Shown: in pieces, positions 51,798-61,101 of the stretch
How the letters are laid out: each line of letters begins with the position of its first letter
Numbering within the stretch: position 1 is the first letter of the stretch
Assembly (NCBI GenBank): GCA_012517735.1
Contig: JAAYUK010000119.1
Coordinates: 1 to 61,254 of the forward strand
Origin: Nitrospiraceae bacterium
GTDB lineage: Bacteria > Nitrospirota > Thermodesulfovibrionia > Thermodesulfovibrionales > Dissulfurispiraceae
DNA: 61,254 bases
Direction: 5' to 3'
Notes under the pieces: generated by a model
What the model was told of the DNA's origin: nothing
Databases searched by the model: none
The model's input: only the letters and a program-made list of their open reading frames with translations
Program-made: the position numbers and the translations under genes

Positions 51798-52577
51798 ATG
51801 AACGTTTTGCAGCGATTGCTCGATACAAAAAAACAACGTCTTGATCAGGCTAAATATGCAGTTCCCCTTGCCGAGCTGAAGGCCCGTGTCGGCAGTGTCG
51901 AACCGGCACGCGACTTTGCTGCTGCCATAAAGGGCAACGGCTCTGTCCGCCTCATTGCCGAACTGAAAAAGGCCTCGCCGTCGCGGGGGCTGATCAGACC
52001 GGACTTTGATCCGGTCACCATTGCAAACATATACGAAGAACACGGGGCAAGCGCGATTTCCTGCCTGACCGAAGAGGACTATTTTCAGGGACACCTGTCT
52101 TTTCTGCCGCTGGTGCACGAGGCGGTGAAGCTGCCTGTCCTCCGGAAGGATTTCATCTTTGATCCGTACCAGATCCTTGAAGCACGGGCGAATAATGCAG
52201 ATGCGATTCTGCTGATTGCGGGAGCGCTTGAGACAAATCAGGCATCCGATTACCTGCACCTGTCACAGGAGCTCGGGATGGCGGTATTGTTCGAGGTTCA
52301 CAATGAACCGGAACTCGACAAGGCGCTTGCGATAGATGCCCCCATCATCGGCATCAACAACCGCGATCTCACAACGCTGAAGATCAACCTTGAGACTACG
52401 TTCCGACTGAAAACACAGGTTCCGGCGGACAAAACCGTTGTTGCCGAAAGCGGCATCGGCACAAGGGATGATGTGCTGCGCCTGCAGGATGCGAAGATTG
52501 ATGCAATGCTTGTCGGCACCACGCTGATGAAGTCGAAGGACATCGGCGCAAAAATGCGTGAACTGCTCGGCGCTTGA
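51798..52577 (+). CDS. trpC: Indole-3-glycerol-phosphate synthase
   Basis: Ring closure step of tryptophan synthesis. 259 residues, TIM barrel: AELKKASPSRGLI with the catalytic Lys, LTEEDYFQG, PVLRKDFIFDPYQI and VAESGIGTRDDV. GGAG lies upstream of the ATG. It stands alone; no other trp genes are in the window. The next gene starts 16 nt downstream, so the RelA/SpoT-like protein may be co-transcribed with it. Confidence 0.96.
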   Translation: MNVLQRLLDTKKQRLDQAKYAVPLAELKARVGSVEPARDFAAAIKGNGSVRLIAELKKASPSRGLIRPDFDPVTIANIYEEHGASAISCLTEEDYFQGHLSFLPLVHEAVKLPVLRKDFIFDPYQILEARANNADAILLIAGALETNQASDYLHLSQELGMAVLFEVHNEPELDKALAIDAPIIGINNRDLTTLKINLETTFRLKTQVPADKTVVAESGIGTRDDVLRLQDAKIDAMLVGTTLMKSKDIGAKMRELLGA

Positions 52578-52593
52578 CAAAACGGGTATTGCC

Positions 52594-54084
52594 ATGACGA
52601 AAACTGCCAGCCAGGAACTCTATCACGAAATATTCGGCTCGGTGCTCGATCGCACGGAGATGACGCCCTATCTGCTCCTTCCCGCCACCGACTTCAGTCA
52701 TGCCCTGAAACAGGTCACCAAGATGATGCGCAACCGGGGCTTCGACACAATCGGCGAGAGCAAGCTCGTTGCAAGCGAGAAACACCGGGCTTTACGCTAT
52801 GTGATACAGGCATACCGTTATTTCTTCGACTGGATGTTTCCGTTTGCCAAGCAGCAGTTTGCCGGGCTCGCGTCACTCAAATCGCCGAATGCGGGGCTGT
52901 ACCGGTCGTGTCTGAAAGCGATCTCTCACATTGAGGAAGTGCTTTCTACCCCCGAGTTTCGCGACCTGGTATTGGAAGATCCGCGTCATCTCTTCCTGCT
53001 CGCTTCGTCAAGAAAATACCCTCATGTCTTTTACGGCTATAAAGGGAAGAATCTGGAGATTCCGCTTCCGTGGCAGCAAGCTGCCTGCTCACTCCTGAAA
53101 GTGGCCCATCTGATCAAGTCCATTGAGGAAGACAGCCAGGATATCAATGATTATGCGCAGCTCGGCCTTTTTCTGACCTCCGAGGGCATGAGCCTCAATG
53201 ACCTGTACCAGCACGACTGGGAACACCCCATTCACCTGCCCAAAAGCGAATCCGCTCAGCGGGCCTATGTGAAGCTGTCGACCTTTTTTCACAAGCTGAA
53301 GGAATCCATGCTCTTTGATGAGAGGAAGGAATGTCTTGTCTTCAACAGCGGGGATGGGATCGAGATCGATATCGTCGAGATCAAGGCCCGGCTGAAAAGC
53401 CCTGAGAGTATGTTCACCAAGCTCGGCAAGGACGTGGAAGGCGAGGCATGGGATATTCGTGATATTCTCGCCATCACCTTTCTGCTGAAGAGTAAAGACG
53501 ACACGCTCAAGATGTTCCATGCCCTGCAGAAGCGCGGCGTCATTCTGCAGGAAAATACGGCCTCACACTCGATCACACAAACCCTTTTTGACTCGCCGGA
53601 AGACATGCTGGAAGCTACGCGTCGGCTGATGGAAAGCCTTGCCCTGAGCGAAGGCAAGAATGCCGAGCCTGACAAGAAAGAACTGCTGGCGAATGCCTGC
53701 GGCTTTTTTGACGCCCTGAATGTGAATGCAGAGAGCAATCTCCACTCGTCGATCGGCCATCGCAAGCTCCAGTGCAAAATCGCATTCTCGCTGCCGATCC
53801 ACCGGGCGGCAGACACCAATAAAATGATGATCCCGGGAACTCAGCTGTACGAAAAACGGGATCATATTCCGAAAATTACCCGGCAGCATACCCTCGGCAT
53901 TGAACTCCGCATCTCCGATGAGGAAAGCTGGAACGCCTCCGAGTTGAAGGGGGAGTCACATCACGACGCCTATAAGTTCCGCCAGATCGTCTCGGTCATG
54001 AACCGGGTATTCAAGGGCGTGTTCAGTCTGCCGAAAGACCACTTCCCCCAACTGCGTAAGGATCAGGGCATTCTCTTTTCCTAA
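52594..54084 (+). CDS. Divergent RelA/SpoT-type nucleotidyltransferase with novel N-terminal half
   Basis: 496 residues. The C-terminal half reads as a RelA/SpoT synthetase fold: RLKSPESMFTK (266-276) keeps the R-x-K-x3-S-x3-K spacing, DILAITF (Asp 290) the metal Asp, NLHSS (382-386) the SLHTT block, IELR (436-439, Glu 437) the EVQIR catalytic Glu, and HDAYK (457-461) the HWxYK block. The G-loop Tyr of GYQSLH is replaced, so GDP/GTP may not be the acceptor. No HD hydrolase, TGS or ACT domain; residues 1-250 are of unknown fold. It sits 16 nt after trpC and ends 6 nt before a convergent gene. Confidence 0.7.
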   Translation: MTKTASQELYHEIFGSVLDRTEMTPYLLLPATDFSHALKQVTKMMRNRGFDTIGESKLVASEKHRALRYVIQAYRYFFDWMFPFAKQQFAGLASLKSPNAGLYRSCLKAISHIEEVLSTPEFRDLVLEDPRHLFLLASSRKYPHVFYGYKGKNLEIPLPWQQAACSLLKVAHLIKSIEEDSQDINDYAQLGLFLTSEGMSLNDLYQHDWEHPIHLPKSESAQRAYVKLSTFFHKLKESMLFDERKECLVFNSGDGIEIDIVEIKARLKSPESMFTKLGKDVEGEAWDIRDILAITFLLKSKDDTLKMFHALQKRGVILQENTASHSITQTLFDSPEDMLEATRRLMESLALSEGKNAEPDKKELLANACGFFDALNVNAESNLHSSIGHRKLQCKIAFSLPIHRAADTNKMMIPGTQLYEKRDHIPKITRQHTLGIELRISDEESWNASELKGESHHDAYKFRQIVSVMNRVFKGVFSLPKDHFPQLRKDQGILFS

Positions 54085-54090
54085 AGCAGA

Positions 54091-54654
54091 CTATTTCTTC
54101 CCTACAGAAAAAGCCTTCCCGGCAAACTCTCCAATCGTGAAATACGAACTCTGCCCCGGATTGTAGATGAGCGGGTTGAGCTTCCGGATATCGAGCAACC
54201 CTTCTGCATTCAGCACTGTCTCATCCGCCTTGATATCCATAATCTCGCCAACAAACTGCGTATGCAATCCGATCTCGATTGCACGCAGCAATTTGCACTC
54301 GATCACTACGGGGAATTCGCCGACATACGGGGCATCGACGAGTTCGCTCCTCACCGGTGTCAATCCCAGGTCGACGAACTTGTCGGTGTTTCTGCCGGTC
54401 GCAATGCCGCAATAGTCGGCTTCTTTCACCTGCTCAACCGACGGAATACTGACCGTATACGCCTTGCGCTCCATAATGCATGCATAGGTGTAGGTTGCCT
54501 TGCGGAGTGAAACGGTGACGCACGGGGGCTGCGAGCAGCAGATACCGCCCCATGCTATGGTCATGATATTTGGCTTGCCCTGTGCATCATAACTGCCGAC
54601 CACCCAGGTCGGGGTTGGTGTCGCAAGCGTTTTTGCTCCCAGTGATTTCTTCAT
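54091..54654 (-). CDS. Flavin reductase-like (flavoredoxin-type) FMN-binding protein
   Basis: 187 residues, split-barrel flavin reductase domain: [21 protein letters not shown] at the start, [14 protein letters not shown], and a central AGxxxG-like [12 protein letters not shown] segment. Many relatives are FMN electron carriers (flavoredoxin) in anaerobes. GGAGGTT precedes ATG 54654; the longer frame is not needed. It is convergent with the RelA/SpoT-like gene at 6 nt distance with no room for a terminator. Confidence 0.85.
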   Translation of the reverse strand: MKKSLGAKTLATPTPTWVVGSYDAQGKPNIMTIAWGGICCSQPPCVTVSLRKATYTYACIMERKAYTVSIPSVEQVKEADYCGIATGRNTDKFVDLGLTPVRSELVDAPYVGEFPVVIECKLLRAIEIGLHTQFVGEIMDIKADETVLNAEGLLDIRKLNPLIYNPGQSSYFTIGEFAGKAFSVGKK

Positions 54655-54704
54655 GACAACCTCCGATTTATTGAAGCCCGCATGCCCGGACATAAGAACA
54701 AGGA

Positions 54705-55721
54705 CTATCGGGCAGCTACAATTTCTATTCGCACCCTGATGATCGCAGTATCTTCAACCGCAACCCTCTGCTCCGTTACGGCACCGATCTCCTTCAGCTC
54801 CGCACGCAGGCTGTCCAGCTTTTCGGGGGCAATCTCCACAGTAATAGCCTGCCGTATGGCGGTAGACTCCCTGCCCGTTACACGGCCACCCGTTTTTTGG
54901 GCTGCCTGCCGGACCTGCGCAACAGCAGTGTCAACATCGGCAACCGCAACCGTCATCTTCAATGAGAGAGGGACTCCCGGAACAGCGCTGCGCATGGACG
55001 CAGACGGGGCGGCTTTTTTTGCCCGGTACGGCTCGGTTCTGGCCATCCCTTCAACAGCATCCCGCTTTTCATGGCTTGCGGACTCGTCCAGATTGGTCGC
55101 CTCCTGTGTCCGGACCTTCTCCTTCTGTTCCGCAGTCGGCACCGAAGCCCCTGCTCGCGGAAGCGGAACTGCCGGAGGCAGAGCCTTATCCTCCTGCACA
55201 GCAGGTGGCGCCATTGCGGGCCTTTCAGGGGCGGCTTTCTCCCTCGTTATTCTTTGTGGTCCCCGAACCGTTTCAGGCGCTGCAACGGGTGGCTTCGCTT
55301 CCTTCGGCAGTGCCGGTTCCGTGGCCGGTGCGGACAGCTTCGAAGCCTCCTGCGCCGTATCACGCGTCAGTTCCGGCTGAATGCTCCGGAATATCACTAT
55401 GACAAAGACCGCCAGCATGACGGTCGCAACTGCTCCAAGCGGCAGATTTGCCGGCCATGAACCGAAAAGCCGTTTTCGCCAGCTCGGGGAGGGCTGCGCA
55501 GCTTCAGCACGGATCTGTACCATGATCTTTTCCGTCATCCACGGCGGAGGATCAACTTCTTCGACATGCTGAAGATGCATAACCGTCCTGCGCAGATCGT
55601 CGAGTTCAGCCCGGCACGCCGCACATGACTGCACATGTTCGTCGAGACGCTGCTGGTCGTCCGCCTCAAGCTGGCGATCAACAGCAGCCGGCAACAGTTT
55701 CCTGATCTCGCGGCAATCCAT
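54705..55721 (-). CDS. Anti-sigma factor with zinc-finger N-terminus and DUF4349-like C-terminus
   Basis: 338 residues: ZAS-type zinc finger (His 29, Cys 33, Cys 36, plus Cys 3), a transmembrane helix (about 96-114), a Pro/Ala/Glu-rich periplasmic stretch (about 120-235) and a C-terminal domain (about 245-338; [43 protein letters not shown]) like DUF4349. It should bind the sigma factor encoded just upstream, with which it shares one base (TGATG), and sense the envelope. Confidence 0.85.
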   Translation of the reverse strand: MDCREIRKLLPAAVDRQLEADDQQRLDEHVQSCAACRAELDDLRRTVMHLQHVEEVDPPPWMTEKIMVQIRAEAAQPSPSWRKRLFGSWPANLPLGAVATVMLAVFVIVIFRSIQPELTRDTAQEASKLSAPATEPALPKEAKPPVAAPETVRGPQRITREKAAPERPAMAPPAVQEDKALPPAVPLPRAGASVPTAEQKEKVRTQEATNLDESASHEKRDAVEGMARTEPYRAKKAAPSASMRSAVPGVPLSLKMTVAVADVDTAVAQVRQAAQKTGGRVTGRESTAIRQAITVEIAPEKLDSLRAELKEIGAVTEQRVAVEDTAIIRVRIEIVAAR

Positions 55722-56341
55722 CAGAGTGCTCCCAGCTTACCTTTGAGACAGTTTTTGAGCATCTCCCGGGCCCGAAAAAGTCGAGACTTTACGGTACCAA
55801 TTGCTGTCTGGAGCATTTGGCTGATTTCGTCATAAGCAAACCCCTGCATTTCCCTGAGGACAACAACCGCCCTGAATTCGTCATCAAGCGCATTGATACA
55901 GTCCTGAACGATCTTCTGCACATCCCGTTTCTCAAGCATTTCAAGCGCGGATGGAGTATTTGCGGCAACCTCCATACGCACTTCCCCGTCTTCCATAAGC
56001 ACCGGGGCGTCCAGTGAAAAGCCCTGCCGCAACCGCTCGGTCTTCACCTGCTTCAGGCGGTTCCGCGCAAGGTTCATGGTTATCGTTGAAAGCCATGTCA
56101 CAAAACGGGACTTCCCCTGAAACCCGCGAATCTCCCGATACGCCGCGATAAAGGCATCCTGCACAATGTCGCAGGCATCGTGATAGTTGTCCGTCATTCT
56201 ATAGGCGAGGTTCACCATTTTCTTCTGGTATTTGACCACCAGCTCCTCAAAAGCATCGACATCGCCCCGTTGACATCGCAGAACAAGGGAATGGTCCTCA
56301 TCGGCTGTCGGGGAACTACCTGTCCCTACCCTATTAGACAA
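55721..56341 (-). CDS. ECF-type RNA polymerase sigma factor
   Basis: 206 residues: region 2 (about 27-95; AFEELVVKYQKKMVNLAYRM, DIVQDAFIAAYR) and region 4 (about 140-200; LDDEFRAVVVLREMQGFAYDEIS, GTVKSRLFRAREML). RpoE-like group. The annotated start is TTG at 56341; no ATG exists before region 2, so the start is uncertain. Next genes: anti-sigma, coupled by a 1-nt overlap; upstream is the VIT-vWA gene in the same direction after a terminator. Confidence 0.92.
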   Translation of the reverse strand: MSNRVGTGSSPTADEDHSLVLRCQRGDVDAFEELVVKYQKKMVNLAYRMTDNYHDACDIVQDAFIAAYREIRGFQGKSRFVTWLSTITMNLARNRLKQVKTERLRQGFSLDAPVLMEDGEVRMEVAANTPSALEMLEKRDVQKIVQDCINALDDEFRAVVVLREMQGFAYDEISQMLQTAIGTVKSRLFRAREMLKNCLKGKLGAL

Positions 56342-56405
56342 AGTATCCAGTGGTTTGGTTCCTTTTCTGCGAGGAATCTGCTCCTTCTCAATAGTAGCAA
56401 ATACG

Positions 56406-56440
56406 GAAAAAAAAGGCCCTGCACCATGCAGGGCCTTTTT
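56406..56440 (-). terminator. Intrinsic terminator after the VIT-vWA gene
   Basis: GGCCCTGC/GCAGGGCC stem (56415-56435) flanked by A and T runs. On the minus strand it ends in eight T. It separates the VIT-vWA gene from the sigma factor gene. Confidence 0.88.
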
Positions 56441-56459
56441 CCACGTTTGGCTGCTCGTT

Positions 56460-58760
56460 TCAGAAAGAAATGGTCAGCGTTACCCTCACGGATGTGTCTG
56501 CCGACAGGGCGGCAAACTGCCACTTCTCCATCGCCTCGAAAATACACCGGTCGGCAGCCGCATTATTGAGGCCGCTTGATTTGACCTTCAGTTTTTTCAC
56601 TGCACCGTTCCGGTCAATTTCAAACTGCAGCACCACCTTTCCGGATATGGCGGAAGAAACGCATCCGTGCAATTCTTTTACCCGGCTCTGCACTGTTCGG
56701 GCAATCCGTTCCTGCAGTGCGGCTTCACTCACCACCACGGAATCAAGCACGGGACCAGCGCTCCTTTTCACTTCATGCTTCTCATATGCCAGCGCCATAT
56801 CTGCCTTTTTTTGACGGCTCATCGGCATCATGCCCGGTGCGGCAGCATATGCCCTGCCGCCGACAGCATAGTCGGAAACCCCCTCCGGTAGCGGCAGCGG
56901 CTGTTTGATGGCAGTGGAGTCTCCCGAAGCATTCCGCACTTCGCTGTCTACCGCCACAAATGAAGTATAGGCGGTAAGCAGATTATACTTCAGCCCCAGG
57001 TCGGTCACTTCAGCAACGCGTTTGTCGTCTGGCCTCAGCGCATTGTAGTCGGACAGCAAGGCAATTCTGTGCCGCGCCCAGAGATACTTCAGTGCCTCAT
57101 TGTCTTGAGAAGCCTGTGTGCCACGCACATCGATTTTCTGGGAAATCTTCCGGTCGCCAGCGATTCCGCTCATCGTAATGGCTCCTTTCGGTTCACCACG
57201 CCATTTGCCAAATACAATAATCGGGCGCTCTGCAAGAACGTCGGGCACAGCAATCGGCTCAACGTCATACACTTCAAACTTCCCGAAGTCGAGTTTTACC
57301 TGCGTAAGCACTGGCGTCTGAATCATCTTCCGGAAGCGTTCAGCCTGCGCAGATGCCTCGGCTGCCTTGCTTATTACAAACGACTCCCCCATGCCAACCC
57401 GCGCCATGCCTTCAAGGAGATGACGGTTCACGCTCGATCCAATGCCGAAGGTAAACATATTTGCCTCGCCGAGATTTTTCCGGATCAGATCAAAGGCCTC
57501 TGTCTCGACACCAACATAGCCATCGGTAGCAATTACGACTGTTCTCGAATACCCTTTGGTCTTCGGCAATGCCAGCGCACGCTGCAATGCCGGTAGCAAC
57601 TCAGTGCCGCCACCGCCCCGCTGGCGTTCGATAAGCTGAACCGCCTGGGCAATATTTGAGGGGGTTGCCGGCAGCGATTGATTCGCAAGGACAGACGATC
57701 CACCAGAGAACAGCAGCAGGTTGAACGTATCGGTCGGCCTGAGATTGCCGAGGAGATTCTGCATCAGTTTTTTCGATATGTCGAGCGGAAAGCCGTGCAT
57801 TGACCCGGAAACATCCACGATAAAGATATATTCCCTGCCGGGCATCTGATCTGCGTTCACATGTTTTGGTGGCTGAAGCATGAGCAGAAAAAAGTTTTCC
57901 TTCTCTCCTTTTGAAAGCAGCAGGCCGGTTTCAACCTTGTCGCCATCAAGGCGATAGTTCAGAATATAGTCGCGATTACCGCCATTCGCCTCGGCCGTGT
58001 CCAGCAGAATTTTAGCACTCGAAAGTCCATTATACTGAACGCTAATCTTATGGCTGGTGCTGGCGATCTTCTGGATCGGCATACCCGCAGCCAGCTTCAC
58101 TGAGATATCAAACGCATAGGAGGCTGCCTCGCCCTGCTTCAGATACGGATTCTGCGTCCACCGGTCGGCCTCTCCGGCAGTTTCAGCAGTCTGGTTCGAA
58201 TACCGAGGTCCGACAACGGTCGGATAGACAAACGAATAGGTCTTGTCGGTCGGAACGAGCAGTTCGGTATATTTGAGCTCTACTTTGATCTCATCGCCCG
58301 GCATAATGTTCGCAACGTTCATCTGGAATACATTCGGCCGCTGCTGTTCAAGCAACGATGCGCTCTGTCCCGCCTTTTTTGCCTGCTCATACTCGCGGCG
58401 GGCGTCTTCACGCTTGTTGATCTTCGCAACAATCACGCGCTTGCCGATCGTCATTTTCATGCCGTAGACAGCTGCACGGGTTGATGCCGGAAACACGTAA
58501 ATCGCCTCAATCGGTCGTTTTCCGGTGTTTTTGTAAACCTGCGTCACGGCAACATCCGCAATTACTCCTGAGATGGACACATTGGCCGATGTTGACTTCA
58601 GGGGCAGCTGATCCGTTGACGGATCGTCACTTTTCACAAAGAAATACGGTGAAAGCGTTTTGTCGGTCGCCTCTTTTGTGGCCATCGGGGTCGCGGCCAC
58701 CGAGCCTGCCACGAATGCGACAAGGCAGAAAAAAGTGAGATACTTCAACAACGTCTTCAT
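56460..58760 (-). CDS. Exported VIT and von Willebrand A domain protein with AgmX/TonB-like C-terminus
   Basis: 766 residues: signal peptide (about 1-22), VIT domain (about 40-170; VTQVYKNTGKRPIEAIYVFP), vWA domain with the MIDAS motif DVSGS (316-320) and downstream ATDGYVG, and a C-terminal segment (about 680-766) of AgmX/PglI/TonB type (CVSSAISGKVVLQFEIDRNGAVKKL). The architecture resembles inter-alpha-trypsin inhibitor heavy chain and marine sortase-target proteins. No LPXTG-like tail is seen. Probably a periplasmic or surface adhesion/assembly protein; it may be a target or input of the adjacent sigma/anti-sigma pair. Confidence 0.88.
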   Translation of the reverse strand: MKTLLKYLTFFCLVAFVAGSVAATPMATKEATDKTLSPYFFVKSDDPSTDQLPLKSTSANVSISGVIADVAVTQVYKNTGKRPIEAIYVFPASTRAAVYGMKMTIGKRVIVAKINKREDARREYEQAKKAGQSASLLEQQRPNVFQMNVANIMPGDEIKVELKYTELLVPTDKTYSFVYPTVVGPRYSNQTAETAGEADRWTQNPYLKQGEAASYAFDISVKLAAGMPIQKIASTSHKISVQYNGLSSAKILLDTAEANGGNRDYILNYRLDGDKVETGLLLSKGEKENFFLLMLQPPKHVNADQMPGREYIFIVDVSGSMHGFPLDISKKLMQNLLGNLRPTDTFNLLLFSGGSSVLANQSLPATPSNIAQAVQLIERQRGGGGTELLPALQRALALPKTKGYSRTVVIATDGYVGVETEAFDLIRKNLGEANMFTFGIGSSVNRHLLEGMARVGMGESFVISKAAEASAQAERFRKMIQTPVLTQVKLDFGKFEVYDVEPIAVPDVLAERPIIVFGKWRGEPKGAITMSGIAGDRKISQKIDVRGTQASQDNEALKYLWARHRIALLSDYNALRPDDKRVAEVTDLGLKYNLLTAYTSFVAVDSEVRNASGDSTAIKQPLPLPEGVSDYAVGGRAYAAAPGMMPMSRQKKADMALAYEKHEVKRSAGPVLDSVVVSEAALQERIARTVQSRVKELHGCVSSAISGKVVLQFEIDRNGAVKKLKVKSSGLNNAAADRCIFEAMEKWQFAALSADTSVRVTLTISF

Positions 58761-58826
58761 GGGAACCTCCCGGTTTTATTTCCGCTTCTGGGTGTTAGAC
58801 AATCCGGAATGCGAAAAAGTTCCCAT

Positions 58827-58853
58827 AAAAAAAGGCCGCAAGCATCAGCGGCC
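58827..58853 (-). terminator. Intrinsic terminator of the PEP carboxykinase gene
   Basis: GGCCGC (58834-58839) pairs with GCGGCC (58848-58853). On the minus strand a run of seven T follows. It lies 22 nt after the stop codon. Confidence 0.85.
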
Positions 58854-58875
58854 CTTTCCTGTATTCTACCAAACC

Positions 58876-60768
58876 CTACAGCCCGCCGAGCACTTCCGGA
58901 TCGGGGTCCTCTCCGTATTTATCGCGGAATGCAAGCAGCCGCTTTTTCTGTTCTTCAAGCACCTCGAAGAAAATCTTCGGCGTGTCGGGCACCTGCGTAG
59001 TGAAAAACTTCGTTACGCGCTCGATTTTCGCAAGGTTTTCCGGAATGCGGATCAGGAACTGATTCACATAATCCGTTTCCGTGTACTCTTTTTTGATCGT
59101 TTCGGCAAAAAGCCGCTTCAGATCAACATAGCGGGGGATACGGCCGGTCGGGGTGTCGATGGCCGGAACATCTCCATTGACGCGCAGCTCCATCCATTTG
59201 TACCAGACAGCCTTGTCGTTCCGCTCATTAAGCCAGCTGCCGTCCTTGCCGCGAAGAAAGTAATTGACCGAAAAGATGAGCGGCGGCTTTTTCAGCCCTT
59301 TCGCAAAGTCAAGGTTCATCTGAATGTACCTGCCGATCGTCACCGAAAGGAAGTCTATGTTCGCCATCGGGTTGATCTCGCGCACACCTTCCTGCCCGAG
59401 GGTGGCAGCAGTGGTCTCGGACTCAAGAATGGCGCCTTTGGTGATAATGCCGTGCGTCCAGTCGAATGCCTCTTCGACCGGAACCCAGGTGTCGGAATCG
59501 CGGCCTCCATAGACCATTGCCCCGATTTCAATACCGGCCGGGTCATCGAGCCTCGGATCAACCGTCTCCAGCGACTGCAGTGCCAGCGTGAAACGGGCAT
59601 TCGGATGGGAGGTGCGGATCGGTTTGCCGTTCGCATCGGTCTTGCCGCGGTGCCATGTGCCAGAGTAGTTGATCCCGTCCATCGGAAGATCGCCACCCTT
59701 GTCGATCCAGTGAACGCCGCCGTCCGCCTTCACCAGAACGTTTGAGAAGATGATTTCATTCGGGCTGTTGAGCGCCTTCCAGAGAAGCGGATCATCTTTG
59801 GCATTGACTCCTTGGATGATGCCGAACATGCCTCGTTCGGTGTTGACGGCGCGGGCTATGCCGTCGATGTTCCTGATATAGGCGATGTCGTCACCCACCA
59901 TGCTTTCTCCTTCGAGCATGGCGGTCGACGTCTTTCCGCACATGGACGGGTAAGCACCCGCAAAATAGGTGATTCGGCCTTTCGGGCCCCGCACGCCGAG
60001 CAGCAGCATGTGTTCGGTCAGCCAGCCTTCCTGCGATGCCTGCCGGATGGCAAGGCGCATGGCGAGTTTCTTGAGGCCGATGGAGTTGCCGCCATACTGT
60101 GTGTTGGTGCTATAAACCGTATTGTGGTAGAGATCGATGAAGATGCGGCGCTTGTCGAGATTCTTGCAGACCTTGCGCTCGTCAATTTCTCCCTGCGAAT
60201 GGACAAAACGGTAAAACAGATCGAGCTTCCCCGCGCGGCTGCGCCGGACAAATTCTTCATATCCTGGCCGGTAGAGCAGATACTCATTATGCACCACATA
60301 GCTGGAATCGGTAATCTGGACGCACGGAATCGTGAATACGGAATTTGCCGGACCGAGACAATAAAAAGAGATGTACATCTCTCTGCCGGTCATGATGTCT
60401 TTCAGGATCTCATGCACCTCGGCATAGGCGGCCTCACGCTCTTTCGTGTCGATGGCCGAACCGAGATGTTCCCCCGCAGGAAGAAGAATGGCGGTGTTCT
60501 TTTTATCCCTGCCCTGATCGCCGAATGCGTCGAAGTGATAGGTGTGCCCAGGAATTGCGAGTTTCCCCTCTTCTCCGTTTCTGAGGGCTGCCTGGCGAAT
60601 GTATTCAATCGACTCGGGAGAATCGTTGTTGACATAAACCGTTGACGGATTGCAGTGTTCGATGTAGCGGGCGAGAAATGCAAAAAGCTCGGGATGCTCA
60701 ATCTTTCTGAGACATTCATACGAACGCTCGTCAAGACGGCTGGTGAGAACTGCTTCGGGGTTTTCCAT
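58876..60768 (-). CDS. pckG: Phosphoenolpyruvate carboxykinase (GTP)
   Basis: Interconverts oxaloacetate and PEP. 630 residues, the GTP-class length. Kinase loop YPSMCGKTSTAM with the hyper-reactive Cys typical of GTP enzymes, GDDIAYIR metal-binding segment, and INYSGTWHRGKTD. ATG 60768 has AGGAGGG upstream; the frame is open further upstream only because it runs through repeat element copy 3. A biotin carboxylase gene begins divergently at 61121, so PEP/pyruvate/oxaloacetate interconversion may be co-located here. Confidence 0.96.
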   Translation of the reverse strand: MENPEAVLTSRLDERSYECLRKIEHPELFAFLARYIEHCNPSTVYVNNDSPESIEYIRQAALRNGEEGKLAIPGHTYHFDAFGDQGRDKKNTAILLPAGEHLGSAIDTKEREAAYAEVHEILKDIMTGREMYISFYCLGPANSVFTIPCVQITDSSYVVHNEYLLYRPGYEEFVRRSRAGKLDLFYRFVHSQGEIDERKVCKNLDKRRIFIDLYHNTVYSTNTQYGGNSIGLKKLAMRLAIRQASQEGWLTEHMLLLGVRGPKGRITYFAGAYPSMCGKTSTAMLEGESMVGDDIAYIRNIDGIARAVNTERGMFGIIQGVNAKDDPLLWKALNSPNEIIFSNVLVKADGGVHWIDKGGDLPMDGINYSGTWHRGKTDANGKPIRTSHPNARFTLALQSLETVDPRLDDPAGIEIGAMVYGGRDSDTWVPVEEAFDWTHGIITKGAILESETTAATLGQEGVREINPMANIDFLSVTIGRYIQMNLDFAKGLKKPPLIFSVNYFLRGKDGSWLNERNDKAVWYKWMELRVNGDVPAIDTPTGRIPRYVDLKRLFAETIKKEYTETDYVNQFLIRIPENLAKIERVTKFFTTQVPDTPKIFFEVLEEQKKRLLAFRDKYGEDPDPEVLGGL

Positions 60769-60810
60769 GCACGACCCTCCTGAAACCATGGTTGCACTGC
60801 CGGATTGCGA

Positions 60811-60818
60811 ATTGTACC
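60811..60818 (-). promoter_or_regulatory. Candidate -10 box of pckG (GGTACAAT)
   Basis: On the minus strand, GGTACAAT lies 42 nt before the start codon, leaving space for the AGGAGGG ribosome-binding site. No consensus -35 is seen. Confidence 0.35.
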
Positions 60819-60868
60819 ATAGGGCTCTCAGAACTTTACAGAAAGAATTAGCATCATTTATACGAGAG

Positions 60869-61040
60869 TTGTCATTAGCCCGGCAGGGCAGGCAACGCCG
60901 CTCATTCTCGGACGGCATCCTGCCGTCCTCCGAGGTATTCGCCTGGCACATACGTCCTGTATGTGCCGCTTCGCCGAATAAATCCGCTCTGTTGCCAGCC
61001 CATCCAAGCTCGGAGTGATTTGGGTCGAATCTAATGACAA
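60869..61040 (+). repeat. Palindromic repeat element, copy 3 (172 bp)
   Basis: Starts TTGTCATTAG and ends CTAATGACAA (10-bp terminal inverted repeat). It contains CTCGGACGG/CCGTCCTCCGAG and GGCACATAC/GTATGTGCC stems and the core CGAATAAATCCGCTCTGTTGC. It lacks the CCCCGAAAA hairpin present in copies 1 and 2, which explains its shorter length. It occupies half of the 352-nt gap between divergent pckG and the biotin carboxylase gene. Confidence 0.88.
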
Positions 61041-61101
61041 TTTTGGGTTTATTCAACGAGTCAGGACGCTCAAAAGGCAGTGCATTCTGTAACGGTCTTG
61101 A

